From positions 1 through 42,051 of the forward strand of contig MUCR01000058.1 of NCBI GenBank assembly GCA_002816455.1: a DNA stretch of 42,051 nt, given 5' to 3'. The notes below the pieces were generated by a model. It was given only the letters and a program-made list of their open reading frames with translations. It made no database searches and was not told where the DNA came from. A program made the translations under genes and the position numbers. Shown here one piece after another: positions 7,879 to 15,788 of the stretch; the first letter of the stretch is position 1; the number at the start of each line of letters is the position of its first letter. This DNA is from SAR202 cluster bacterium Io17-Chloro-G4 (GTDB taxonomy: Bacteria > Chloroflexota > Dehalococcoidia > Lucifugimonadales > UBA3495).

Positions 7879-8559
7879 CTAGGGAATTCGGTATCCGTAT
7901 CCCCTGATGGTTACGATAATCCTGGGAGTGGAAGGGCTCTCTTCTATGCGGAGCCTGAGCCGCCTGATGTACTGGTCTATTTCTTCCGGGCTGACAACCC
8001 CGTCGAGCCTTTCTGGCCAGCCAATGGAAGCGATTTCATCTCTACTGACAGCGTTTCCTCTGTTCCGTTGCAGAAGCTCTAAGATATCAAACTCTTTTCT
8101 GGATAATGACGGTTCCAGTTTCTCTCCTCGTACCCACACATCTCTGGAACCGGCGTCTACCACTAAATCGGCAACGGGCAGATCGCGTTGGGCTGTAGAG
8201 GGGTGGGGATCTAGCGAATGGGTGTTCAAAGAAAGGGTCATAACCGGATCGTTAAACCTGAAGACGACCTGCTCTCCGGCCAGAGTGATGACATCTTTAT
8301 CCCGAAGCCGCCGCTCGCCTTGAGGATCCAGCTTTTCGCCGTTGAGGAACGTACCGTTGGTGCTGTCCAAGTCGACAACGAAGAAGACTTCATCTTTGCA
8401 GTGAATCTGGAAGTGGCGGCGGGAAACGTAAACGTTGTCCACGTTGACATCCACTGAAGATGACTTGCCGAAGATCAAGAAGGGTTTGTCAAGGTGAATG
8501 GCGCCTTGGTCCGGCATTCCTTGTTCAACGACCAGCGTCGCATTGGTTTTCATCGCCAT
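7879..8559 (-). CDS. FHA domain fused to OmpR/PhoB-type winged-helix DNA-binding domain
   Basis: The 226-residue protein has an N-terminal FHA domain (IFGKSSSVDVNV, SRRHFQI at 46-52, DLDSTNGTFLNG at 63-74). From about residue 133 it has a Trans_reg_C winged helix: SRKEFDILELL, the recognition-helix region IDQYIRRLRLRI, and the hairpin VTIRGYGYRIP at the end. It has no response-regulator receiver domain. It should therefore read Thr phosphorylation instead of Asp phosphorylation, as EmbR-type proteins do with a different domain order. It lies directly upstream of the operon holding the three-FHA protein, phosphatase and kinase, and may be its transcriptional output. Start is ATG 8559 or 8553. 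Confidence 0.9.
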   Translation of the reverse strand: MAMKTNATLVVEQGMPDQGAIHLDKPFLIFGKSSSVDVNVDNVYVSRRHFQIHCKDEVFFVVDLDSTNGTFLNGEKLDPQGERRLRDKDVITLAGEQVVFRFNDPVMTLSLNTHSLDPHPSTAQRDLPVADLVVDAGSRDVWVRGEKLEPSLSRKEFDILELLQRNRGNAVSRDEIASIGWPERLDGVVSPEEIDQYIRRLRLRIEESPSTPRIIVTIRGYGYRIP

Positions 8560-8685
8560 TAGCTAACACTCCGGCCCTAATGGTACGTTAGCACCCACTA
8601 CGGCCTCTGTCCAATTTACATGGTGCGCCAAATGACGAGAGTGACCCAGTCATCAACACCAGACACGATCATTCCCAAGACTGCC

Positions 8686-9213
8686 TTAGATTATCTTCGC
8701 TCCAAGAATACGTTGGAGGTGACGAAGCCCCCAAGCGTGGCCGTCGGGGTTAGAGCCTGCGACGCAGTCGCCCGGCACCTCGACTGCGTAGTCCCTGTTC
8801 CTGGCGTCGGCAGTAGTGTGGAGCACGCAAACGTTGGTGCTCACACCGCAAATCACCAGTTTTTACGGCTTGAGCAGTTCCAGCCGTTGGGCTAGACCGG
8901 TGTTATAAAAGCCGCTGTATCGATTCTTGGGCACCACGTTGGAACCGTTGGCGAACTCGGCCAACTCCGGGATCACGTGAGTCTCCTCAGTTCCTTTGAC
9001 GCAGTGGACCGGGAACACTTGAAATTCCAGGTCATCCGGGTCGTGGTGGTCGGATATAAACAATAGTTGAGAGCCTGCCTCGCTCTCACGTATCAAAAGC
9101 TCCCGGACGTTGGGGATTATCCCGCGGGCGGTGTCTCCGCAAAACAGGTTATGGCCCGGCTCGAGAAATCCCCGGAGCATGTCCACGACCAAAACAGCGT
9201 TTGGCATTTGCAA
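8686..9213 (-). pseudogene. PncA-like cysteine hydrolase interrupted by an in-frame TAA
   Basis: The frame from ATG 9213 encodes an isochorismatase/nicotinamidase-fold enzyme: Asp11 in LVVDML, a DHH metal-site segment (55-57), FPVHC (68-71) and Lys96 in PKNRYSGF. TAA at 8863-8865 (codon 117) then stops it. The same frame continues without further stops for 58 codons as KLVICGVSTNVCVLHTTADA and onward to TAA 8686. That part contains the expected cis-peptide loop and catalytic Cys129. The truncated 116-residue product would lack the nucleophile, so the gene is inactive unless the stop is read through or is a sequence error. A full-length enzyme would hydrolyse a small amide such as nicotinamide; the substrate is not certain. 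Confidence 0.8.
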
Positions 9214-9257
9214 CCTACCTTCATTTTAGGCCTTGGGCAGTCTACAAACCTTTGAAT

Positions 9258-9340
9258 TAACCGCAGAGCGCACGGAGAACCCAGAGCTATAATTGTTCTC
9301 CTCTGAATTCTCTGCGGTCTCAGCGATCTCTGCGGTGATT
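9258..9340. repeat. Imperfect palindromic repeat, CCGCAGAG type
   Basis: This intergenic stretch has accgcagag at its left and two copies of ctctgcggt at its right, so imperfect hairpins can form. A T-run follows. It resembles the inverted repeat at 37121-37187 in its alternating Cys-free CAGAG/CTCTG composition. It may be a dispersed intergenic repeat or contribute to transcription termination after the molybdenum-subunit gene. Confidence 0.4.
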
Positions 9341-9350
9341 TTTTTTGGCT

Positions 9351-11675
9351 CTAAGCCTGGGTTTTTCTTCCCAAGAGCTCTTTGATCTTGTTAGGGCTCA
9401 AGGGCAACTCCGTAACTTGAACCCCTAAGGCATTGGACACGGCGTTGGACAATGCTGCGCCGGTGGCAACGATACCAATCTCACCGGCGCCTTTAACTCC
9501 CAGTGGATTAATCGGGGAGGGAGCTAAATCTAGAATCGCGACATCGAAAGCTGGAATATCCAAGCTGGTGGGCAACAAGTAGTCCATAAAACTGCCCGCC
9601 AGCGGCTGGCCCTCGTCGTCATAGACGAGCTCCTCCAGTATGGTAGCCCCTACGCCTTGGGCGGCCGCGCCGACCACTTGGCCCGTTAACAGCAAAGGAT
9701 TGATAACGTGCCCAACGTCTTCTGCAATGGCATATTTCAATATTTCTATTTGCCCGGTTTCCGGGTCTACCGCCAGATGTACGGCGTGGGCGCCGCAAGG
9801 ATAACATTCCTGAGAAGAATGAAAATAATGCGTGGACTCCAGGCCCATCTCACCTTGATTGTACTTGCTGGCCGGTCCGGCTAACTCCAGCACCTGATTC
9901 AAGTCTAATTCAGGTTCGCCGGAGGAGGGGGTTTTTCGGTACACATGGCCTTGGGCGAACTCGACATCGTTTGGGTCCACGTCGAGATAGCCGGCGCTGA
10001 TGCGGAGGATCTTCTCTCGTAATCGCTGGGCGGCCCCATAGACTGCATTTCCCGCTAAGGTAGTCCCCCGGCTGGCAAAGGTGCCACCTCCGAACGGCAT
10101 CAAGTCCGTGTCGCCGTGGTACACTGCAACGTATTCCATGGGCACGCCCAAACCATCAGCGCAAATCTGGGCCATCACGGTCTCGTGTCCCTGGCCCAGA
10201 GTGGAGATGCCTAGATAGACCGCCACTTGGTCCGGGCCGGTCACAACTACCCGGGCTCCCTCATAGGGAGTGCCGGTACCAGTGCTCTTTACGAAGCTAG
10301 CGACCCCTACGCCGTGGAATCTGCCGTCTTTATACTGACCGCCGGTAAGTTTGAGGTTTTCGTAGTCAATCACCTCCAAGGCTTTTTTGAGCACAGCAGG
10401 GTAATCCCCGCTATCGTATGTCAATGAGTAGTCTTCCGGGCGGGTCCTTCCCAGCTCATAAGGCATCGCAGTGGGAGGTATAAGGTTCTTCAACCGGAGT
10501 TGGGTCGGGTCAATCTTTAGGTCCTCGGCCATCATGTCCAACATACGCTCTCGGAAAAAGCAGGACTCGTAACGGCCCGGAGCGCTGAACGTGCCCATTC
10601 CTACCTTGTTTGTAAGAAGGCACTTCACGTCCCACTCGTAATTGGGAATGAGGTAGGGACCGGTCAGCATCGCTGCGGTGGATACCGGGACCGACGCGCC
10701 GTGGGTGCGGACGTAGCCTCCCAACGCGCCGTAAATCTTGGTACGCATCCCCAAAATGGTCCCGTCTTTCTTGGCGGCCACTTCCAACTCGCAGACATGC
10801 TCCCGGGAATGGTTCGCCGAGATAAGGTGCTCAAGGCGGTCTTCGATCCACTTGACCGGGCGGCCCAACTTTATAGCCGCAAAGGGGACTAAAAAGTTCT
10901 CAGGGTAGAACTCGCCACGGACGCCGAAGCCGCCGCCAACATCCGGCTCGATGAAGTGGATTCGGTGTTCCGGCATCTGTAACAGTGACGCCAGCACCCC
11001 TCGGTTGAAGTGGGGCACTTTAGTTTCTCCCCATACCGTGAGTTCCTGTCGCCCGGAAGCGTAAGAAGCGACAAGACCCCGAGTCTCTAAGGGGTTGGCG
11101 GTATGACGGTGGCACCGAAATTCCTCTTTGTGCGTGTAGTCTGCCTCACGGAACGCCTGGTCCACATCTCCTATCGAAGAAGCGAACTCATAGGCTAGGT
11201 TGGTGCCGTGTTCCTCGAATAGCAGGGAGTCCTCTTGCATGGACTGCCACACGTTTACGACCGGGGGCAGCGGGTCATAAGACACTTCAACACCGTCGAG
11301 GGCATCCTCGGCAAGGTACCTGGTCTCGGCAACCACCAAGGCTACCGGTTCGCCGACGTATCTCACCTTGTCCTCGGCCAGCGGGTATTGCAGGAACCGC
11401 TCTATCCCGACGTAGGTACGCATTCTGATGGGGATGGGACGAGGCACCACCGTGTCTTTGATATCCTGAAAAGTGATAACTCCGGCCACGCCGTCCATCT
11501 CAAGGGCGGCTGTGGCATCTATGGAGAGTATGCGCGCGTGGGGGTGAGGGCTGCGCAGAATAGCTGCATGGAGCATATTGGGTAGCTTAACGTCATCGAC
11601 GAATTGCCCTTGCCCCGTTAGAAACCGCCGGTCTTCTTCCCGCCGGATAGGAGCGCCGATATACGTCTGGGCCAT
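9351..11675 (-). CDS. Xanthine dehydrogenase-family molybdopterin-binding subunit, second copy
   Basis: This 774-residue large subunit has the full family layout. The N-terminal a/b hammerhead domain begins near IGAPIRREEDRRFLTGQGQFVDD, and the molybdopterin domains include FIEPDVGGGFGVRGEFYPE, GQGHETVMAQI and the C-terminal VKGAGEIG with the catalytic Glu region. The segment TFSAPGRYESCFFRERMLD replaces the usual PYRGAGRPE loop. The form I CO dehydrogenase loop AYXCSFR is absent, so CO oxidation is unlikely. It should hydroxylate an aldehyde or N-heterocycle using the shared FAD and Fe-S subunits further upstream. It follows the first copy after a 107-bp gap that holds a perfect inverted repeat. 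The length is normal. Confidence 0.93.
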   Translation of the reverse strand: MAQTYIGAPIRREEDRRFLTGQGQFVDDVKLPNMLHAAILRSPHPHARILSIDATAALEMDGVAGVITFQDIKDTVVPRPIPIRMRTYVGIERFLQYPLAEDKVRYVGEPVALVVAETRYLAEDALDGVEVSYDPLPPVVNVWQSMQEDSLLFEEHGTNLAYEFASSIGDVDQAFREADYTHKEEFRCHRHTANPLETRGLVASYASGRQELTVWGETKVPHFNRGVLASLLQMPEHRIHFIEPDVGGGFGVRGEFYPENFLVPFAAIKLGRPVKWIEDRLEHLISANHSREHVCELEVAAKKDGTILGMRTKIYGALGGYVRTHGASVPVSTAAMLTGPYLIPNYEWDVKCLLTNKVGMGTFSAPGRYESCFFRERMLDMMAEDLKIDPTQLRLKNLIPPTAMPYELGRTRPEDYSLTYDSGDYPAVLKKALEVIDYENLKLTGGQYKDGRFHGVGVASFVKSTGTGTPYEGARVVVTGPDQVAVYLGISTLGQGHETVMAQICADGLGVPMEYVAVYHGDTDLMPFGGGTFASRGTTLAGNAVYGAAQRLREKILRISAGYLDVDPNDVEFAQGHVYRKTPSSGEPELDLNQVLELAGPASKYNQGEMGLESTHYFHSSQECYPCGAHAVHLAVDPETGQIEILKYAIAEDVGHVINPLLLTGQVVGAAAQGVGATILEELVYDDEGQPLAGSFMDYLLPTSLDIPAFDVAILDLAPSPINPLGVKGAGEIGIVATGAALSNAVSNALGVQVTELPLSPNKIKELLGRKTQA

Positions 11676-11710
11676 ACCCTTACTCTACTTATATGCCTTT
11701 GACTGATTTT

Positions 11711-11775
11711 GCCGGGATTAGGGGATTTGGGGATAAATAATACAAGCCCTAATCCCCAAATCCCCTAATCCCGGC
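11711..11775. repeat. Perfect 24-bp inverted repeat between the two molybdenum-subunit genes
   Basis: The arms 11711-11734 and 11752-11775 are exact reverse complements (core ggattaggggatttgggga), separated by a 17-nt AT-rich loop. The arm itself contains the near-repeated unit ggatt(a/t)gggg. It lies between the stop at 11783 and the start at 11675. A stem this long would form a strong mRNA hairpin and could stabilise or attenuate expression of the second large subunit. There is no T-run, so a simple terminator is less likely. Confidence 0.8.
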
Positions 11776-11782
11776 TAGTGCA

Positions 11783-14158
11783 CTATCCCGGGTTTCCTTG
11801 AGCCGCGTTTATCATCGCCCACACTCGCTCGGGTCCAACTGGCGGCTCGGTAAGTTCGACACCCAAGGGCAGCAAGGCGTCGGCCACCGCATTGGCGACG
11901 GCAGAGTAAGCGCCGACGGTCCCGGCTTCACCCACGCCTTTTACCCCGCCTTCGGTGAAAGGAGATGGGCTTTCGGTGTGGAGTGTTTGAATCTCTGGAA
12001 TATCCAGTGACGTTGGCACCAAGTAGTCCATAAAGGAGCCTGTGAGCAGTTGCCCGCCATCGTCGTATCTGAGTTCCTCCAACAAGGCGTTACCAATGCC
12101 CATAGCCACAGCGCCGACCACCTGACCTTCGACTATGACGTGGTCCATGATCGTCCCGCAGTCTTCCACGACGAAATACTTTTCCAGCTTCACTACCCCG
12201 GTGTCAGGGGCAACTCGGACCACGGCTAGGTGGGCCCCATTCCCAAATACTTGATGAGGTGGGTCAAAGGACCGGGTAACCTGCAACCCTCGCTCGATGT
12301 TCTCCGGAAGGGAAACTTCCCTGGAGGCATCGTAGGCTGACGCAGCTACGCGGGCAATCGAAACCCGCCTCGATGGATCGGCTAGGACAAAAACCTCGCC
12401 GTCGACAATATCCAAATCGCCCTCTTCGTTTTCCAGAAAAAAGCGGGCAAGTTCCAGAATTTTTTGCTTGATGTCTTGGGCCGCGAGCCGGATGGCTCCC
12501 CCGGTGCTAACTGCGCTCCTACTAACCCCAGTTCCCGAACCGAATGGCGTGGCGTCCGTGTCACCTTCCAGAATCTTGACTGTTTCGTAGGGCACCCCGA
12601 GCTCGCGGGCCACCAAGTTAGCGAACACGCTCTCGTGGCTCTGTCCCGTTGAGCGAGCGCTTACCGCCGCCGTGACGTTGCCGCGCGCGTCGACCCGAAT
12701 CGTCGCAGAATCGAAGGCTGGCAAGCCATAGACGCCGCGCTTGTGGTAGTCCTGGGAACCGGTGCTGGTGTGCTCCACGAAGCATGAGATGCCTATCCCT
12801 AGATGTTCGCCACGGGAATTCGCTTGTTGCTGGGCTTGGCGAAGGTCTTTGTATTCGGATAGCTGCAGTAATTTATCCAACGAGCCGGGATAGTCTCCAC
12901 TATCGTACAATCGACCCGCCACCGTGTTGTAGGGCAACTCGTGAGGTTGGATGAAGTTCCGATTCCGTACTTCCGCCGGGTCCAACTTGAGCGCTTGAGC
13001 AATCAAGTCCATAATCCGCTCAATTACAAAGACGCCCTGGATTGTGCCCACGCCGCGATAGGGGCCGCCAGGGCATTTGTTGGTGAGAACGCCGTAAGCC
13101 TGGCAATCGTAGTTTTCGATACGGTAGGGTCCCACAATGGACTGGCCCGTGGTCATCGGCTCCAGCCCGGCGCTGGTGGGGCCCAGGCAGTGGGCGCCTT
13201 GGTCAACCAAGACTTTGGAACGGATGCCCAGCACGCTACCATCGCCTCTTGCCGCTACCGAAACCTCCACCCGCTGCTCGTGGGCATGAGCGCAGGCCAA
13301 GAGGTTTTCCATCCTGTCTTCCACCCACTTCACCGGACGGTTTATTTTCTTTGAAAGAAATGCCAGCACAATAGCTTCTGGATAACCGGTGCCTTTGATC
13401 CCGAACTCCCCTCCCGTGTCGGGGGATATTACCCTGACCGAATACTCGGGCAGCCTCATTACTGTGGAGAAGACAGATCGGGATTGGTGAGGTGACCGGG
13501 ATGAGGTCCAGATAGTCAAGCGGTCCAGGCCACTGTCGAAGCTGGCGATGACACCTCGGCCTTCCAAGGGCACTGCGGTTTGCCTGGGGAAGTGGAAGGT
13601 CTTTTCCAGCACCAACTCCGCTTGCTGAAAAGCCTTATCGGTGTCGCCCCCGCCAAACTCACGATAGAACACAATATTGTCGGCCATGCCTTGGTGGATA
13701 GTAGGGGCGCCGGGCGCCAAACTTTGGTCTACGTCAGTCACCGATGGGATGGGTTCGTAGTCTATCGTGATGGCGTCCAACATATCTTCGGCGATATGAG
13801 GTGTCTCAGCAGCGACGGCCAAAATGGGCTCGCCAACAAACGCTACCTTCCCTGGAGGCAACGGGTATCTGTCGTAAGGACGGGCGAACTCACTGGATCC
13901 CGGCGCGGCGGGCCGCACGGGTTCAACGTAAGGTAAGACCTCTTCCGGAGTCAAAACGGCGATAGCGCCCGGTATTTTTAGTGCTTCGTCTACGTGAATT
14001 TGAGTGATATTGGCGTGGGCGTGAAGGCTGCGAACGAAAGCTGCGTAGCACATTCCGGGCAGTTTGATGTCATCTAGGAACCGTCCCCGGCCTCGCACCA
14101 TACGAGACGCCTCCGGCCGAGCAATGTCCTCGTCCGAGTGTGCCATCTTCTTCACCAT
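11783..14158 (-). CDS. Xanthine dehydrogenase-family molybdopterin-binding subunit, first copy
   Basis: The 791-residue product is a complete large subunit: hammerhead domain starting near ASRMVRGRGRFLDDI, ISPDTGGEFGIKGTGYPEAI, the loop CPGGPYRGVGTIQGVFVIER of the form II (AYRGAGR-like) class, STGQSHESVFANL, and the C-terminal VKGVGEAGTVGA. It is only distantly similar to its neighbour (9351-11675), so the two copies are likely to differ in substrate. ATG 14158 is the outermost start; ATG 14146 (MAHSDEDIARPE) is an alternative. It lies 25 bp after the [2Fe-2S] subunit and completes a canonical FAD/FeS/Mo operon in that order. The cofactor would be molybdopterin cytosine dinucleotide by family precedent. 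Confidence 0.94.
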   Translation of the reverse strand: MVKKMAHSDEDIARPEASRMVRGRGRFLDDIKLPGMCYAAFVRSLHAHANITQIHVDEALKIPGAIAVLTPEEVLPYVEPVRPAAPGSSEFARPYDRYPLPPGKVAFVGEPILAVAAETPHIAEDMLDAITIDYEPIPSVTDVDQSLAPGAPTIHQGMADNIVFYREFGGGDTDKAFQQAELVLEKTFHFPRQTAVPLEGRGVIASFDSGLDRLTIWTSSRSPHQSRSVFSTVMRLPEYSVRVISPDTGGEFGIKGTGYPEAIVLAFLSKKINRPVKWVEDRMENLLACAHAHEQRVEVSVAARGDGSVLGIRSKVLVDQGAHCLGPTSAGLEPMTTGQSIVGPYRIENYDCQAYGVLTNKCPGGPYRGVGTIQGVFVIERIMDLIAQALKLDPAEVRNRNFIQPHELPYNTVAGRLYDSGDYPGSLDKLLQLSEYKDLRQAQQQANSRGEHLGIGISCFVEHTSTGSQDYHKRGVYGLPAFDSATIRVDARGNVTAAVSARSTGQSHESVFANLVARELGVPYETVKILEGDTDATPFGSGTGVSRSAVSTGGAIRLAAQDIKQKILELARFFLENEEGDLDIVDGEVFVLADPSRRVSIARVAASAYDASREVSLPENIERGLQVTRSFDPPHQVFGNGAHLAVVRVAPDTGVVKLEKYFVVEDCGTIMDHVIVEGQVVGAVAMGIGNALLEELRYDDGGQLLTGSFMDYLVPTSLDIPEIQTLHTESPSPFTEGGVKGVGEAGTVGAYSAVANAVADALLPLGVELTEPPVGPERVWAMINAAQGNPG

Positions 14159-14183
14159 TCGCTTGGAGTGGGGATTAGAGTCG

Positions 14184-14690
14184 CTACTCTCCGGCTTTTC
14201 TCACTGGAGGCTCTTTGCTGGTCTGCAAGATGGCTTGAATAATTGGGGCGTAGCCGGTGCAGCGGCAAATATTTCCGGAGATTCCTTCCTTCACTTGCTC
14301 TTCTGTGGGACTGGGAGTGTCTTGAAGGAAAGCGTAGGCAGTCATTAACATGCCAGGGGTGCAAAAGCCGCACTGCAGAGCGTGATTCTCTTGGAAAGCC
14401 TGCTGCAACGGGTGGAGTTCCTCCTCTTGGGCCAATCCCTCCACGGTCGTCAAGTTGGCGCCGTCCGCTTGGACCGCCAGCATTAGACAGGACCGGACAG
14501 CGTCACCGTTGAATAGGATAGTACAGGCCCCGCATACCCCGTGCTCGCAACCTAAGTGAGTGCCGGTCAGGCCCAGCTCGTCCCGGAGAAAGTCCGCGAG
14601 GGTTTTTCTCACTTCAACTGAGGACTGGTATTCCTTGCCGTTTACCGTTAATTTTATGGGCAGAGTTACCGCGCGATAGGAGCTGGTCAT
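14184..14690 (-). CDS. [2Fe-2S] subunit of xanthine dehydrogenase-family hydroxylase
   Basis: The 168-residue protein shows both clusters of the family. The plant-type ferredoxin ligands are Cys48, Cys53, Cys56 (GCEHGVCGACT) and Cys68. The C-terminal helical cluster ligands are Cys107, Cys110 (QCGFCTPGM) and Cys142, Cys144 (GNICRCTGY). It passes electrons from the molybdenum centre to the FAD subunit. Its start overlaps the stop of the FAD subunit gene by four bases, which suggests translational coupling. It is the only such subunit in the window, so it would have to serve both large subunits. Confidence 0.96.
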   Translation of the reverse strand: MTSSYRAVTLPIKLTVNGKEYQSSVEVRKTLADFLRDELGLTGTHLGCEHGVCGACTILFNGDAVRSCLMLAVQADGANLTTVEGLAQEEELHPLQQAFQENHALQCGFCTPGMLMTAYAFLQDTPSPTEEQVKEGISGNICRCTGYAPIIQAILQTSKEPPVRKAGE

Positions 14691-15583
14691 GCTGTTTCGT
14701 CTCCATTCCGTCTATCGATGGCTGCCTCCAGGGTCCTGCGTGCAATCACCCCTCCAATCTCTTTGCGGTATGCCGAAGAGGCATGGATGTCCGAATCAGG
14801 GTCCAATTCCTCGGAAACAATCCTGGAAACGTCTTGGAGCACACTGCCGTTAACTCGGCTGCCCAGCAACGCCTCCTCCGCCCGGCGTATCCGCACTGGA
14901 GTCCCGGCCACGCCAAACATGGTGATGCAAGCAGATTGACAGATGCCGCCACCATCTAACTTAAGCAGTGACACAGCGCCTACCATGGCGAAGTCACCTT
15001 GACGCCGGCAGACTTCTTGAAAGCCCCATCTCCATTCTTCTGAAGGGGCTAGGGCCCGTGCTGGCAAGCGAATTTCGGTGAGAAGTTCCCCAGGTTCGAG
15101 CGCCGTTGTCAAATGGGAAATAAAGAAATCTACAGGTTTCAAAACCCTTTGGTTGGAAGCGCTGGACAACACGAACTCTCCGTCAAGAGCGAAACAAAGT
15201 GCCGGGAGCTCGGCAGAGGGATCGGCATGGGAGATGCTCCCGCCAACGGTCCCTCGGTTGCGTATCTGGAAGTGGCCTATTGATGGCATAGCCGCCGCAA
15301 GCACTGGAATTCTTGCCTTAACGTCAGTGGATTTTTCCACAGAGCGCTGCCTGGTGAGGGCCCCTATTGCTAGTCCGCCGTCTGGCGTCGGCGAGATATA
15401 GTCGAGATCGGGGATACGGTTTATGTCGGCCACCACTTTGGGCCGGGCCAACCGCATGTTGATCATTGGCATAAGACTCTGGCCGCCAGCCAAGACTTTG
15501 GCGTCGTCACCGTGCTCGTGGAGCAACTCCAGCGCTTCTGCCAGGCTCGTTGGAGCGAAGTACTCGAATTTTGCTGGTTTCAT
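14687..15583 (-). CDS. FAD-binding subunit of xanthine dehydrogenase-family hydroxylase
   Basis: The 298-residue protein has the CoxM/PCMH-type FAD motifs: AGGQSLMPMINMRLARP (about 32-48), IGALTRQRS, and TVGGSISHADPSAELPA, followed by the C-terminal CODH_FAD_C-like domain (about 190-290). It accepts electrons from the Fe-S subunit and passes them to an acceptor. ATG 15583 follows a normal ribosome site, and the gene is first of the hydroxylase set. A 205-bp gap separates it from the FMN dehydrogenase upstream; I see no clear promoter there. Confidence 0.95.
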   Translation of the reverse strand: MKPAKFEYFAPTSLAEALELLHEHGDDAKVLAGGQSLMPMINMRLARPKVVADINRIPDLDYISPTPDGGLAIGALTRQRSVEKSTDVKARIPVLAAAMPSIGHFQIRNRGTVGGSISHADPSAELPALCFALDGEFVLSSASNQRVLKPVDFFISHLTTALEPGELLTEIRLPARALAPSEEWRWGFQEVCRRQGDFAMVGAVSLLKLDGGGICQSACITMFGVAGTPVRIRRAEEALLGSRVNGSVLQDVSRIVSEELDPDSDIHASSAYRKEIGGVIARRTLEAAIDRRNGDETA

Positions 15584-15788
15584 TTACCTTGATCCTTGTT
15601 GGTGCCATTTCGCGCACTGGGAAGAAAGGAAATTAAGCACAACCCACCCATCTCGGCACCAGTAATTAGGCCAAAGCCCACTATAGGCCATGATATTTAG
15701 CAAAGTGAATGCTAGTTTAGGCATTGAAGAAGCCGTTGTACAGCGGACCCCTAACCATGCCAGCGGCTCTCAAATAGCTGCCACCACG

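Noticed and set aside
14184-14690. CO dehydrogenase small subunit (form I CODH operon)
   Set aside because: The large subunits lack the AYXCSFR loop, and the gene order FAD-FeS-Mo is common to all hydroxylases of this family.
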